Part shown: in pieces, positions 23,757 through 30,849 of the stretch
How the letters are laid out: each line of letters starts with the position of its first letter
Numbering within the stretch: position 1 is the stretch's first letter
Origin: a virus
DNA: 58,109 nt
IMG/VR virus record: IMGVR_UViG_3300027983_000019
Location: 1 to 58,109 of that record
Strand: one strand, 5' to 3'
Notes under the pieces: generated by a model
Told to the model about the DNA's origin: nothing
Seen by the model: only the letters and a program-made list of their open reading frames with translations
Databases searched by the model: none
Made by a program: the position numbers and the translations under genes

Positions 23757-23980
23757 TAAAAAACCCTCGACTTGTTATGGTCGAGGGTTTTAGTTTTAAA
23801 TTAATATCTTTTAATATTTAACTTAATACCTAAGGTCTCGACAATTGTGGTTATAACCACAATCAGTTCCCGCTTTCGCGTCACTCGGTTTATATGTCGG
23901 TTTATTAGTTATCATTGTTTTTGTTTTTTCTTTGTTTATAAATATAGTACAAATGTAGTAAAAGTTATCTTGTAAGTCAA
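23757..23980 (-). promoter_or_regulatory. Attenuator T1: promoter, leader ORF, terminator before Tyr-Pro-Asp-Gly-Ala-Cys-Lys tRNAs
   Basis: Minus strand: TTGAC (23980-23976), 18 bases, TACATTTG (23957-23950); leader ORF 23915-23823; terminator arms AACCCTCGAC (23789-23780) and GTCGAGGGTT (23771-23762) with T6. A second GTCGAG at 23842-23837, inside the leader's last codons, can pair with the terminator's CTCGAC and block it. A perfect hairpin TTGTGGTTATAACCACAA also lies in the leader. Confidence 0.75.
23823..23915 (-). CDS. Leader peptide T1 (30 residues)
   Basis: Begins MITNKPTYKPSDAKAG. Of 30 residues, 17 are Lys (3), Pro (2), Tyr (3), Asp (3), Ala (2), Gly (2) or Cys (2): exactly the seven amino acids of the operon's tRNAs. 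Codons such as AAA, TAT, GAC/GAT, GGA and TGT are those the encoded tRNAs read. Inferred to sense their charging through ribosome stalling. Confidence 0.7.
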   Translation of the reverse strand: MITNKPTYKPSDAKAGTDCGYNHNCRDLRY

Positions 23981-24009
23981 GTATTTTTTTAATTTATTTT
24001 AATATTTCT

Positions 24010-24081
24010 TTTTTTCCTTTAATTTAGGTCTTAAACCCTCGTTTCTGATACAAATATAAATAACTTATTTTGATAAATCAA
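24010..24081 (-). promoter_or_regulatory. Second host-type promoter with short untranslated RNA
   Basis: Minus strand TTG (24081-24079), 20 bases, TATATTTG (24058-24051). The RNA would begin near AAACGAGGGTTTAAGACC; a similar start (CAACGAGGATTAAG) follows the promoter at 30908-30938. Both lie just before a tRNA-operon promoter. Confidence 0.5.
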
Positions 24082-24090
24082 GATAAATCT

Positions 24091-24393
24091 TTATTTTTTA
24101 CCACATTTTTTACATCCTATGTTATCTTTTTTAATTTTTGGTCTCTTATTAATCATTAACTTAATCTGTAATGTAGTTACCATAATAACAACCATGATAA
24201 ATGAATAGGATGATGTTGTTTCTTGAATACCACCACTAAATATATCCTTAACTGATTGAACTCCTGATGATATAACCCATATAACAATGGATATAATGGT
24301 GATAATTTGTGTTAAGTTTCCACCCATAAATCTGTTTAATTCTTGTTGACCACCCTTTTGGTTATCTTTTGGTTTTTCTATTTTTTTATCCAT
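24091..24393 (-). CDS. Membrane protein with terminal Cys pair
   Basis: 100 residues: two hydrophobic helices (IITIISIVIWVISSGV and SFIMVVIMVTTLQI) and C-terminal CKKCGKK. Charged N-terminus. Unknown. Confidence 0.6.
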   Translation of the reverse strand: MDKKIEKPKDNQKGGQQELNRFMGGNLTQIITIISIVIWVISSGVQSVKDIFSGGIQETTSSYSFIMVVIMVTTLQIKLMINKRPKIKKDNIGCKKCGKK

Positions 24394-24400
24394 AATTTTA

Positions 24401-24910
24401 TTAAAATTGTCTAAAATGGTCGATATTAAAAGTAATTGGTGTTATCCCGTCATCTTCATCCATTCCTATTGAAATTGGTTGACAACCGATTAAATGATAA
24501 CTTTCTAATACCCCACCATTTCGTGAGTATAGTTGTAATGTCATATTTTTTTTTAAATTGTTCGTTCTGGAAAAGTTAAACCACTCAAATAACATATTAG
24601 CTTCACCCAAATCCAGAAACTCGACATAATGTTCACATTGTGTTCGTATTGGCATTTGGTTATAATTATGTAAATCTACACCTAACGAACCCATTCTTGG
24701 TTGATTTGTAGATACATGAAAATCTTGATGTCCATCACCTGATGGTATTTGTAAAATCCATCGAACACCATTTAATGGTATAGTTTCTAATAAATGATTT
24801 TGACTTCTTATTTCACTTATAGGTTGAGTAGTTAGTGGCCACACTTTTATAGGTGATTTCTTAACAAATGTTATATTTTCTTTTTTATTACTAGCTATAA
24901 ACAATTCCAT
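24401..24910 (-). CDS. T4 gp19-like tail-tube family protein
   Basis: 169 residues. ETIPLNGVRWILQIPSG, the middle FEWFNFSR and C-terminal LIGCQPISIGMDEDDGITPI…FNIDHFRQF follow the tail-tube pattern (…G..P..IG..D.d…I.F.f..F). May be the tail tube or a related baseplate/tube-initiator protein. A second member is at 48143-48706. Confidence 0.55.
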   Translation of the reverse strand: MELFIASNKKENITFVKKSPIKVWPLTTQPISEIRSQNHLLETIPLNGVRWILQIPSGDGHQDFHVSTNQPRMGSLGVDLHNYNQMPIRTQCEHYVEFLDLGEANMLFEWFNFSRTNNLKKNMTLQLYSRNGGVLESYHLIGCQPISIGMDEDDGITPITFNIDHFRQF

Positions 24911-24945
24911 GGCTAAAATATAGAATAACCAATAGACTTGTAAAC

Positions 24946-25407
24946 TTAATAAACAAACTTTAATGTTAATTTATCCCACTCATCATCTTTTTTTTCTTGG
25001 TTACATTTATAACAACACACTTTTAGATTACTAAATTCTTTGGCTAACTCTGGATGTTTGGCTTTTGGGAGGAAGTGGTCAGCGGTAGCCATATCATGAT
25101 GACTTTTAACCTCATCTTTTTTCCAATGGTATAATCTTAATTCTTTTTTACCACAATATTCACAATGTAATTCACCATGGGTCTTTAACATATATAGTAA
25201 AAACTTGGTGTTAAATAACATCTGTTTAAATTTATCGGCTTTCTTTGGGTTTTTTGGCATTGGGTCTATTTCCTTATAGGAATCTATTAATAATAGATAG
25301 TCAGCATATGTACCTTGTAAAGGTTGACCAAAAATTATGTCTTGTACCTTTACATGATTTGTTATTTTTCTAACTATTTTTCTTAACATTACATCTAATA
25401 TAATCAT
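24946..25407 (-). CDS. HNH endonuclease
   Basis: 153 residues. CEYCGKKELRLYHWKKD, MATADHFLPKAKHPELA and NLKVCCYKCNQEKKDDEW give two zinc CxxC pairs and the DH…N…N HNH core. The first ATG is used; an internal ATG six codons later is equally possible. Confidence 0.75.
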   Translation of the reverse strand: MIILDVMLRKIVRKITNHVKVQDIIFGQPLQGTYADYLLLIDSYKEIDPMPKNPKKADKFKQMLFNTKFLLYMLKTHGELHCEYCGKKELRLYHWKKDEVKSHHDMATADHFLPKAKHPELAKEFSNLKVCCYKCNQEKKDDEWDKLTLKFVY

Positions 25408-25470
25408 TTTTTTAGATAAATTAAACTTTAACTATTCAATGTTATGATATATTTATAGAAAAACAAAAAT

Positions 25471-25812
25471 ATGAACATTAGAAAAATAATAAAGGAGGAG
25501 ATTGATAACTTTGATTGGTTTGATGAGGGTGAAACTCCATTATCGCGGTTAATTGATAATTTTGGTGATTTGACACCGGTTGTTAGGGGTAATCTAACAT
25601 TCTATGCTGATAATAATAATAATAATAAAACAATTTTTTATTATTATCAGGATGAAGAAAATGGACTTTGTTATATTAATTATGATGAAATATGGTCAGT
25701 TTTGGAGTCTCGTTTTGGGATTAACTATAAGGAAATTCAGGTGGTTATAACCAAGTGGTTGGATGAGGTATACGGATTAACGGGACTCACACCTTCAAAA
25801 TCGATTTGGTGA
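25471..25812 (+). CDS. Gene-array family protein, copy D1
   Basis: 113 residues. MNIRKIIKEEIDNFDWFDEG, FGDLTPVVRG, FYYYQDEENGLCYINYDEIW, C-terminal TKWLDEVYGLTGLTP (coding repeat) and spacer tail SKSIW. Upstream ATATATTTATAG. Lies between two minus-strand blocks of tRNA-operon DNA. Confidence 0.8.
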   Translation: MNIRKIIKEEIDNFDWFDEGETPLSRLIDNFGDLTPVVRGNLTFYADNNNNNKTIFYYYQDEENGLCYINYDEIWSVLESRFGINYKEIQVVITKWLDEVYGLTGLTPSKSIW

Positions 25813-25904
25813 AATAGTTGAAGGTTGGATGAGGTATACGGAATAACGGGACTTACACCGTACTCTGGAGAATCTTCTGTTTACTTGGCGTTGGATGAGG
25901 TATA
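25758..25904 (+). repeat. CRISPR-like gene-terminal array D1
   Basis: Repeats 25758-25793 (coding) and 25824-25859, then a repeat truncated after 15 bases (25890-25904). Spacers 25794-25823 and 25860-25889 are both exactly 30 bases and unrelated. The second spacer is open in all 10 codons (YSGESSVYLA). Confidence 0.9.
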
Positions 25905-25932
25905 AAAATAATATGTTAAACTGAAAATAATT

Positions 25933-26280
25933 ATGAACATCAAAAAAATAATAAAAGAAGAAATTAATAATTTCGATTGGTTTGATGAGGGTGAAACACC
26001 ACTATCGTGGTTAATCGATAATTTTGGGGATTTAAAACCAGTTGTTGATGGTAATAAAATCACTTATGTTAATGATAATAATAAAATATTCTTTTATTAT
26101 TATCAGGATAAAAAAAATGGATATTGTTATATTAAATATGGTGAAATATGGTCAGTTTTGGATTCCCGTTTTGGAATTAACGATACTGAAATTATGGAAG
26201 TTACAACCACATGGTTGGATGAGGTCTACGGAATAACGGGACTCATACCCATAAGTTACGGTTCCCATTGCAGCATCTAG
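25933..26280 (+). CDS. Gene-array family protein, copy D2
   Basis: 115 residues. MNIKKIIKEEINNFDWFDEG start (I-K-E), FYYYQDKKNGYCYIKYGEIW, C-terminal TTTWLDEVYGITGLIP from the repeat, tail ISYGSHCSI from spacer 1. The stop TAG is completed by the first base of repeat 2. Confidence 0.8.
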   Translation: MNIKKIIKEEINNFDWFDEGETPLSWLIDNFGDLKPVVDGNKITYVNDNNKIFFYYYQDKKNGYCYIKYGEIWSVLDSRFGINDTEIMEVTTTWLDEVYGITGLIPISYGSHCSI

Positions 26281-26381
26281 TTGGATGAGGTATACGGAAT
26301 AACTGGACTCACACCTTTAAGTTGGTGGTGATACAACTTCTTCATGTTGGATGAGGTCTACGGAATAGTGGGGTGTACACC
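26214..26381 (+). repeat. CRISPR-like gene-terminal array D2
   Basis: Repeats 26214-26249 (coding), 26280-26315 and 26346-26381 (last one diverged in its second half: GGAATAGTGGGGTGTACACC). Spacers 26250-26279 and 26316-26345, 30 bases each. The array ends 38 bases before the 3' end of tRNA-Arg on the other strand. Confidence 0.9.
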
Positions 26382-26418
26382 ATTAAAATCAAATAAGTAT
26401 TAAGTTATTTTTAATTAG

Positions 26419-26492
26419 TGTACCAGGAGGGATTCGAACCCCCGACCTTATGGTCCGTAACCATATGCTCTATCCAACTGAGCTACAAGTAC
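26419..26492 (-). tRNA. tRNA-Arg(ACG)
   Basis: 74 bases; acceptor GTACTTG/CTGGTAC (one T-T), anticodon arm ATGG-TTACGGA-CCAT, T-arm GGGGGTTCGAATCCCTC. Last tRNA of operon T2. Confidence 0.88.
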
Positions 26493-26536
26493 ATTGTCAT
26501 AATCGTTAGTGATTAACTCACAACATTATGTTATAG

Positions 26537-26608
26537 TAGACATGGAGGGAGTTGAGCCCTCTTAACTAAGGTATAAGCTTAGCGTAATAACCCTTATACG
26601 ACATGTCC
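26537..26608 (-). tRNA. tRNA-Ile(TAT)
   Basis: 72 bases; acceptor GGACATG/CATGTCT, anticodon arm CTAAG-CTTATAC-CTTAG. Reads AUA directly, without needing lysidine. Confidence 0.85.
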
Positions 26609-26613
26609 ATTGG

Positions 26614-26701
26614 TAGAGGGTATGGGATTTGAACCCATGCGTCGTTTAACCGACCTAATAACTTTCCAAGTTATCCTCTTAAGCCACTTGAGTAACCCTC
26701 T
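26614..26701 (-). tRNA. tRNA-Ser(GGA)
   Basis: 88 bases, class II; acceptor AGAGGGT/ACCCTCT, anticodon arm ATAAC-TTGGAAA-GTTAT, variable arm GGTCGGTTAAACGACG. Confidence 0.88.
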
Positions 26702-26756
26702 ATTTTATTTTCTTCCCATACATATAAATATGTGGGAAGTACAAAAACGACCATGG

Positions 26757-26846
26757 CGGAAGACAAGGGGATTGAACCCTCACTACCCATTAAGGGTAGA
26801 CTTGTTTAGCAGACAAGCTCAACGAACCAATATTTGACTATCTTCC
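26757..26846 (-). tRNA. tRNA-Ser(GCT)
   Basis: 90 bases, class II; acceptor GGAAGAT/GTCTTCC, G73, anticodon arm CTTGT-CTGCTAA-ACAAG. Its 5' end overlaps the stop region of the adjacent homing-endonuclease gene. Confidence 0.88.
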
Positions 26847-27755
26847 ATTAGTGTGTAGATTATTTATGTACTTAATAATTTTATTAGTTTCTTCTATTAT
26901 AAATTTTTTATGACTTGTTAAATCTTTAACTATATATAATTTTATACCTAATATCTCACATTCTTTTATTTTCTGTTTATCTTTTTCTTTTGTTTTAATT
27001 AAAGAACCATCACCTCTAATGTCTTTGTAGTGGTATATACCATTCCACTCAATACCAAAATTCAATGAGGGTATATAAACATCTAATTCACGATTACCCA
27101 TTAGTGTTAACCTATCATTAAATAAAATAGTTAAATTAGGGAAATAAGTGTTTAGTTCATTTTCTAAATATATTTCAGGTTTAGACCTAAGACCATTTAT
27201 TAATTTATTATTTATTTTATTTCTACACACACCACCACAATATTTTCTTCTATTTAATTGTGTTTTAGTTAACCATAATTTTTTATCACAAACCGGACAA
27301 GTAAACTCAACCTTTGGTTTTGTTAATTTTTCACTTATTTTTCGTTTTATTTCGTTACACTTTTTATCATCAAATCTATCACACAGTTTAACACCTTTTA
27401 AATTGACACTAACTGAGTTTCTTATATTAATTAACCCTTGCTTTGATAGTGTGTACACACTCAATACTCTATCTCTATTAGTTGACGAAGCCGAACAACT
27501 GTGTCCACAATATTTATTACCCCTCACTTCGTATGGTATTACCTCAGAACAATATTCACACATTTTTGGTTCAATGTAATACTTTTCCTTATTCTTTCGA
27601 AGTGTTGTTGTTGTATGTTCACGACCTAATCTCACCATTTTCTCATACGATTTACCTTTATTTGGGTTTTTATCACAATTGACTACATGTGACCCAGCGT
27701 GTTTAGGCGTTTTAATTTCCACCTCACCACAGAATTTACATTCATATTTACACAT
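26838..27755 (-). CDS. Homing endonuclease, Vsr/EDxHD-like
   Basis: 305 residues. Four zinc-finger-like CxxC segments (CKFCGE, CEYCSE, CPVCDKK and CGGVC) precede a C-terminal nuclease: SKPEIYLENEL, NRELDVYIPSLNFGIEWNG and YHYKD then KIKECEILGIKLYIV. This is the order of Vsr-like (EDxHD) homing endonucleases such as I-Bth0305I. It splits operon T2 between tRNA-Ile(GAT) and tRNA-Ser(GCT); own upstream box GCATATTTATATA. Confidence 0.75.
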   Translation of the reverse strand: MCKYECKFCGEVEIKTPKHAGSHVVNCDKNPNKGKSYEKMVRLGREHTTTTLRKNKEKYYIEPKMCEYCSEVIPYEVRGNKYCGHSCSASSTNRDRVLSVYTLSKQGLINIRNSVSVNLKGVKLCDRFDDKKCNEIKRKISEKLTKPKVEFTCPVCDKKLWLTKTQLNRRKYCGGVCRNKINNKLINGLRSKPEIYLENELNTYFPNLTILFNDRLTLMGNRELDVYIPSLNFGIEWNGIYHYKDIRGDGSLIKTKEKDKQKIKECEILGIKLYIVKDLTSHKKFIIEETNKIIKYINNLHTNGR

Positions 27756-27875
27756 ATTACTTTATATATAAATATGCACGTGACACCCAAAACGAATAGC
27801 ACAAACGGTTTTAATCGAAAAAACTCGTGAAGCTTTTGGAGAGCCCACCGACACCAAGCCTGTCGTTTGTATTTG

Positions 27876-27948
27876 TTGTGTCGTAGGGAGTCGAACCCTA
27901 TTATTCTATCTTATCAGGATAGCCACTAAACCGTCCATGCCCGACACA
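27876..27948 (-). tRNA. tRNA-Ile(GAT)
   Basis: 73 bases; acceptor TGTGTCG/CGACACA, anticodon arm CTATC-CTGATAA-GATAG, T-arm TAGGGTTCGACTCCCTA. Confidence 0.9.
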
Positions 27949-27954
27949 ATGTTT

Positions 27955-28027
27955 GCTCTCCGTGGTGGTACTGACCCACCTTCCTCTGATTAACAATCAG
28001 GAGCTTCACTTTAAAGCTTACGAAGAG
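27955..28027 (-). tRNA. tRNA-Asn(GTT), first copy
   Basis: 73 bases; acceptor CTCTTCG/CGGAGAG, anticodon loop TTGTTAA in a CTGA/TCAG stem, C73. The 27-43 pair is mismatched; identity less certain than its neighbour. Confidence 0.7.
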
Positions 28028-28064
28028 TATTTCAATTATAAGGTTGGTGACTTATAACGTATTG

Positions 28065-28136
28065 CGGACTGGGAGAATAACGATATCTCGGCCTTCACCT
28101 TAACAGGGTGTTGCTCTTCCTCTGAGCTACCAATCC
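28065..28136 (-). tRNA. tRNA-Asn(GTT), second copy
   Basis: 72 bases; acceptor GGATTGG/CCAGTCC, G73, anticodon arm ACACC-CTGTTAA-GGTGA. Atypical T-loop (GATATCGTTATTC) shared with tRNA-His. Confidence 0.8.
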
Positions 28137-28149
28137 TTTTTTACTTTAG

Positions 28150-28237
28150 CGGAGAGCGGAGGAACCGACCCCCGTACCCTTTCGCGTAGCCTAGGTTTCA
28201 AATCTAGTCGCATCTCCATGACACTGCTTCACTCTCC
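28150..28237 (-). tRNA. tRNA-Ser(TGA)
   Basis: 88 bases, class II; acceptor GGAGAGT/GCTCTCC, G73, anticodon loop TTTGAAA, variable arm TACGCGAAAGGGTA. Confidence 0.85.
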
Positions 28238-28246
28238 ATTATTTTT

Positions 28247-28320
28247 GGGTGTATGAGGAATTACGATATCCCGACCTTCGATTCCACAAACCGACACTCT
28301 TCCTCTGAGCTACACACACC
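28247..28320 (-). tRNA. tRNA-His(GTG)
   Basis: 74 bases; acceptor GGTGTGT/ATACACC with C73 as expected for His, anticodon arm TCGGT-TTGTGGA-ATCGA. First tRNA of operon T2. Confidence 0.88.
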
Positions 28321-28324
28321 ATTT

Positions 28325-28495
28325 TTAATCCAGTTCAACAAAAATTATCATCTTACCTTTTTCTTTTTTAAACTTTAACTCCCCATGGTATCCACCTTGG
28401 TCAGCCTTTTCTCTGTGTTCATCCAAGATTTTATCAAAGTTATCTTGGAACTCCTTTATTTTTACCTCACCTATTTTTCTAACTAAATCACCCAT
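28325..28495 (-). CDS. Small hypothetical protein between attenuator T2 and tRNA-His
   Basis: 56 residues from ATG at 28495 (MGDLVRKIGEVKIKEFQDNF), Lys/Glu-rich helix then YHGELKFKKEKGKMIIFVELD. An upstream in-frame start would lie in the terminator. Co-transcribed with T2 only on readthrough. Confidence 0.6.
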   Translation of the reverse strand: MGDLVRKIGEVKIKEFQDNFDKILDEHREKADQGGYHGELKFKKEKGKMIIFVELD

Positions 28496-28504
28496 AATGT
28501 CTAT

Positions 28505-28711
28505 GTAAAAAAAAATCCCCACCTCGGTTTGAGATGGGGATTAAGTAGTTATTTTATTAACTATTAATTACACACATCTCGTCATCTTCGTTATCCACGA
28601 ATTACGACTGATATTAATATTATGTATGTTATTATTAGTTTTCATTTTCTTTTGTTTTTTCCTTGTTTATAAATATACTACAAATATAGTAAAAGTTTAC
28701 CGTTGTGTCAA
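28505..28711 (-). promoter_or_regulatory. Attenuator T2: promoter, leader ORF, terminator before His-Ser-Asn-Ile-Arg tRNAs
   Basis: Minus strand: TTGAC (28711-28707), 18 bases, TATATTTG (28688-28681); leader ORF 28645-28568; terminator ATCCCCATCTC / GAGGTGGGGAT with T9. GAGATG at 28580-28575 (in the leader) can pair with CATCTC of the terminator arm. An upstream hairpin TTCGT-GGATA-ACGAA can sequester that region. Confidence 0.75.
28568..28645 (-). CDS. Leader peptide T2 (25 residues)
   Basis: Begins MKTNNNIHNINISRNSW. Asn 6, Ile 4, Ser 2, Arg 2, His 1: 15 of 25 residues match the operon's tRNAs (His, Ser, Asn, Ile, Arg). Codons include AAT/AAC, ATA plus ATT/ATC (both Ile tRNAs), AGT and TCG (two of the three Ser tRNAs), CGT (Arg ACG) and CAT. 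Confidence 0.7.
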   Translation of the reverse strand: MKTNNNIHNINISRNSWITKMTRCV

Positions 28712-28730
28712 GTGTTTTTTAATTTATTTT

Positions 28731-29216
28731 CTATTTTTTTTTGTTTTCGGTCTTTACACCCTCTTTAAGTGAGTTTATTGTGTCTAATAAACTTGATGCT
28801 TCCTCATAATTTTCTTCATAAACAGCTTCATCTAATTTATTTTGTAATAAATTGATAATAATTTCGGGTGCCAATTCTTGGTCCACCATCTTATTTCTAT
28901 TTTCATTATTGTAGAATTCCTCAGGTGACATTGATATGGTATATATACTAACACTAGTATTATCACCATCTGTTGTTCCACTATATGAGTTATAACCATC
29001 AACATTAAGACCAGTTGCATCTAACCCAAATGGGTTGTTATTCATACCCCACATTAATTTCATTATCTCTTCATAACGATTTTCATAACCACCTATAATA
29101 CCTAAAAACTTTTTCTTAAAGTCGTCATCAGCCATTCTTTCTCTGAATAGTTTATTTAATTTTTCCCTATCAAAGTTTCCAAACTCATCAAATTCATCAT
29201 CATTAAATTCATTCAT
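28731..29216 (-). CDS. Acidic protein with UVR-like motif
   Basis: 161 residues; acidic N-terminus (FNDDEFDEFGNFDREKL), and near the C-terminus LLQNKLDEAVYEENYEEASS followed by LLDTINSLKE, which fits the UVR helical-hairpin motif of UvrB/C and Clp adaptor proteins. Partner unknown. Confidence 0.55.
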   Translation of the reverse strand: MNEFNDDEFDEFGNFDREKLNKLFRERMADDDFKKKFLGIIGGYENRYEEIMKLMWGMNNNPFGLDATGLNVDGYNSYSGTTDGDNTSVSIYTISMSPEEFYNNENRNKMVDQELAPEIIINLLQNKLDEAVYEENYEEASSLLDTINSLKEGVKTENKKK

Positions 29217-29289
29217 AATATATTTCTTTTTATTTAAATGTCGTTCATTTTTATTGTAAAGTCAAGTAAAGAAAAATGGATAAACTTAT

Positions 29290-29529
29290 TTATATAAATC
29301 GTCTTTTTTTAAATAATTTAATTTTTTTATCCTTAACTTTGTAACCTCGTTTTCTTAATTTTTTCATGGATTTATTCATTCTACCATCCTCTCGATTAAC
29401 AACCTTTTTCCTGGTCCCTAATGATTGATTATGTGACTGACCACTATTATAGTTTGGTCCTTTAATTGTACAGCAAGATGATAATATTAGTATAAATAAA
29501 CACACTAATATTTTAAATATTGTTTTCAT
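29290..29529 (-). CDS. Small basic lipoprotein
   Basis: 79 residues; signal FKILVCLFILILSSCC with lipobox LSSC, then a very basic tail (KLRKRGYKVKDKKIKLFKKR). Confidence 0.65.
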   Translation of the reverse strand: MKTIFKILVCLFILILSSCCTIKGPNYNSGQSHNQSLGTRKKVVNREDGRMNKSMKKLRKRGYKVKDKKIKLFKKRRFI

Positions 29530-29576
29530 TTATTTGTGTTAATTTAAGTTTAATATAAATATACACAAAAGTAAAT

Positions 29577-29838
29577 AAGGAAGGAATCGAACCCCCACAA
29601 CCTACTTTATTCGGTTATACCTTTCCGTGGTGACTCGGTTTTATATTATAGTATTATTGTTTTCTTGTACAAATTTTAAGGACCACCTGATTAAGGTAGG
29701 TTATTATCTAACATGGGTATCAACCCGTCCCACGCCATAAACCACTACACCACTCACTTTATATATCTCGGATGCGTTAATTAATGGACTTTTGATTCAC
29801 CATTTCGAAGTACGCGTCTACCATTCCGCCACTCATTT
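29577..29838 (-). tRNA. Anomalous split or decayed tRNA-Leu region
   Basis: A Leu-type 5' half (AAATGAG then GTGGCGGAATGGTAGACGCG) at 29838 and a complementary 3' end (T-arm GGGGGTTCGATTCCTTC then CTTATTT) at 29577 are separated by about 180 bases. In between is another tRNA-like 5' half (AAGTGAGTGGTGTAGTGG), whose acceptor can also pair with the same 3' end. Either two decayed tRNAs or a tRNA with an insertion. Confidence 0.4.
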
Positions 29839-29843
29839 ATTTG

Positions 29844-29912
29844 TAATTAAGGTTGGACTCGAACCAACGACCTCCCCTAAAGGATTGCTCTAACCAACTG
29901 AGCTACTTAATC
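29844..29912 (-). tRNA. tRNA, probably Pro(AGG) (anticodon tentative)
   Basis: 69 bases; acceptor GATTAAG/CTTAATT, canonical D-arm AGCTCAGTTGGTTAGAGC, T-arm GTTGGTTCGAGTCCAAC. Best anticodon loop TTAGGGG gives AGG; an alternative frame would give TAG, but there is no long variable arm for Leu. Confidence 0.6.
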
Positions 29913-30160
29913 CACCCTCTCATAACCGACTTGAGTAAGAACCTATTGAGGGAACACTAATATGATGTTTTCGGTTTTCACAGTATCTCCATGGGACTAA
30001 CCCATTGTGATTACCAAACCTCCACTAGTGGTTTTCTACTAGAAATCCGAACTGGTATCTTTGACTTTACTAATAATGGTTAGACACTAACGAGTAGGTA
30101 CTAAACACTTTCGAATTGGGGTAACTAAGATACAAAGTTACCATACACATCGATGATTTG
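29913..30160 (-). other. Unassigned 248-base stretch in tRNA operon
   Basis: No ORF of note. Contains a 7-bp hairpin GGTAACT/AGTTACC and CCCCAATTCGAAAGTG, which resembles a T-arm, so it may hold a decayed tRNA. Nothing else recognised. Confidence 0.3.
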
Positions 30161-30230
30161 TGTTGGGTGGGGGTGTCGAACCCTCATCTCCCGCCTGTGG
30201 CGAGTGTCCTAGCCATTAAACGAACCCAAC
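30161..30230 (-). tRNA. tRNA with unresolved anticodon
   Basis: 70 bases; acceptor GTTGGGT/ACCCAAC perfect, D-arm region TCGTTTAATGGCTAGGACA, T-arm GAGGGTTCGACACCCCC. The anticodon arm CTCGCCACAGGCGGGAG has no U33, so the identity is not assignable. Confidence 0.6.
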
Positions 30231-30301
30231 AACCAACAATATCAAACTGTAATTATCAATTATTGGTTCTAAAAACAACTATTACAGTAATTGTTTTATG
30301 G

Positions 30302-30417
30302 TACGGGTGGATGGACTCGAACCACCAAAAACTACTTTTCGGATTACTCTTACTTTTCGTCCACCTCGTCATGGGTTACCCCAAACAAGGCGTGTTTACC
30401 AATTTCACCACACCCGC
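30302..30417 (-). tRNA. Oversized tRNA-Leu-like (116 bases)
   Basis: Acceptor GCGGGTG/CACCCGT, D-arm TGGTGAAATTGGTAAACACG, stem CCTTG/CGAGG enclosing a 17-base loop that itself folds as TGGG-GTAA-CCCA. A long variable region (CGAAAAGTAAGAGTAATC…) is shared with the next two Leu genes. Confidence 0.65.
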
Positions 30418-30439
30418 TTATGTAGTTATTTAACATTGG

Positions 30440-30545
30440 TACGGAAGAAGGGACTCGAACCCCTAAAAACTACTTTTCAGATTACTCTTACTTTTTCGTT
30501 CACTACCCTAAAGAATAGCGTGTTTACCAATTTCACCACTTCCGT
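30440..30545 (-). tRNA. Oversized tRNA-Leu, probably TAG (106 bases)
   Basis: Acceptor ACGGAAG/CTTCCGT, Leu D-arm, anticodon arm CTATT-CTTTAG-GGTAG, variable region of about 38 bases (GAACGAAAAAGTAAGAGTAA…) before T-arm AGGGGTTCGAGTCCCTT. Confidence 0.7.
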
Positions 30546-30661
30546 AGTTAAGTCTATACCCCCTCATCCCTCTTCTAATCTTGGGGGTTCCACCTTGTGG
30601 GGTGGATGTGTTTTCATCAAATTCCGTTCAGGTAACGTATTGATTACTATTATTGACTTAG

Positions 30662-30767
30662 TACATGAGGATGGAATCGAACCATCAAGAACTACTTTTC
30701 AGATTACTCTTACTTTTTCGTTCACTACCCTAAAGAATAGCGTGTTTACCAATTTCACCACTCATGT
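30662..30767 (-). tRNA. Oversized tRNA-Leu, probably TAG (106 bases)
   Basis: Different acceptor (ACATGAG/CTCATGT) but the same D-arm, anticodon arm and expanded variable region as 30440-30545. First tRNA after the promoter at 30801. Confidence 0.7.
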
Positions 30768-30800
30768 ATATTATCTAATTTTGTTGTCTCTATTGTTATA

Positions 30801-30831
30801 CAAACCTAATCATTTTTTATTAGTTTGACAA
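30801..30831 (-). promoter_or_regulatory. Host-type promoter for the Leu tRNA operon
   Basis: Minus strand TTGTC, 18 bases, TAGGTTTG. Unlike T1-T4 there is no leader ORF or terminator before the first tRNA. Confidence 0.7.
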
Positions 30832-30849
30832 GTATTTTTGTGTTTTTTT

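Noticed and set aside
30298-30828. 176-residue plus-strand frame with internal peptide repeats
   Set aside because: The repeats are the antisense of three similar tRNA-Leu genes, not a repeat protein.
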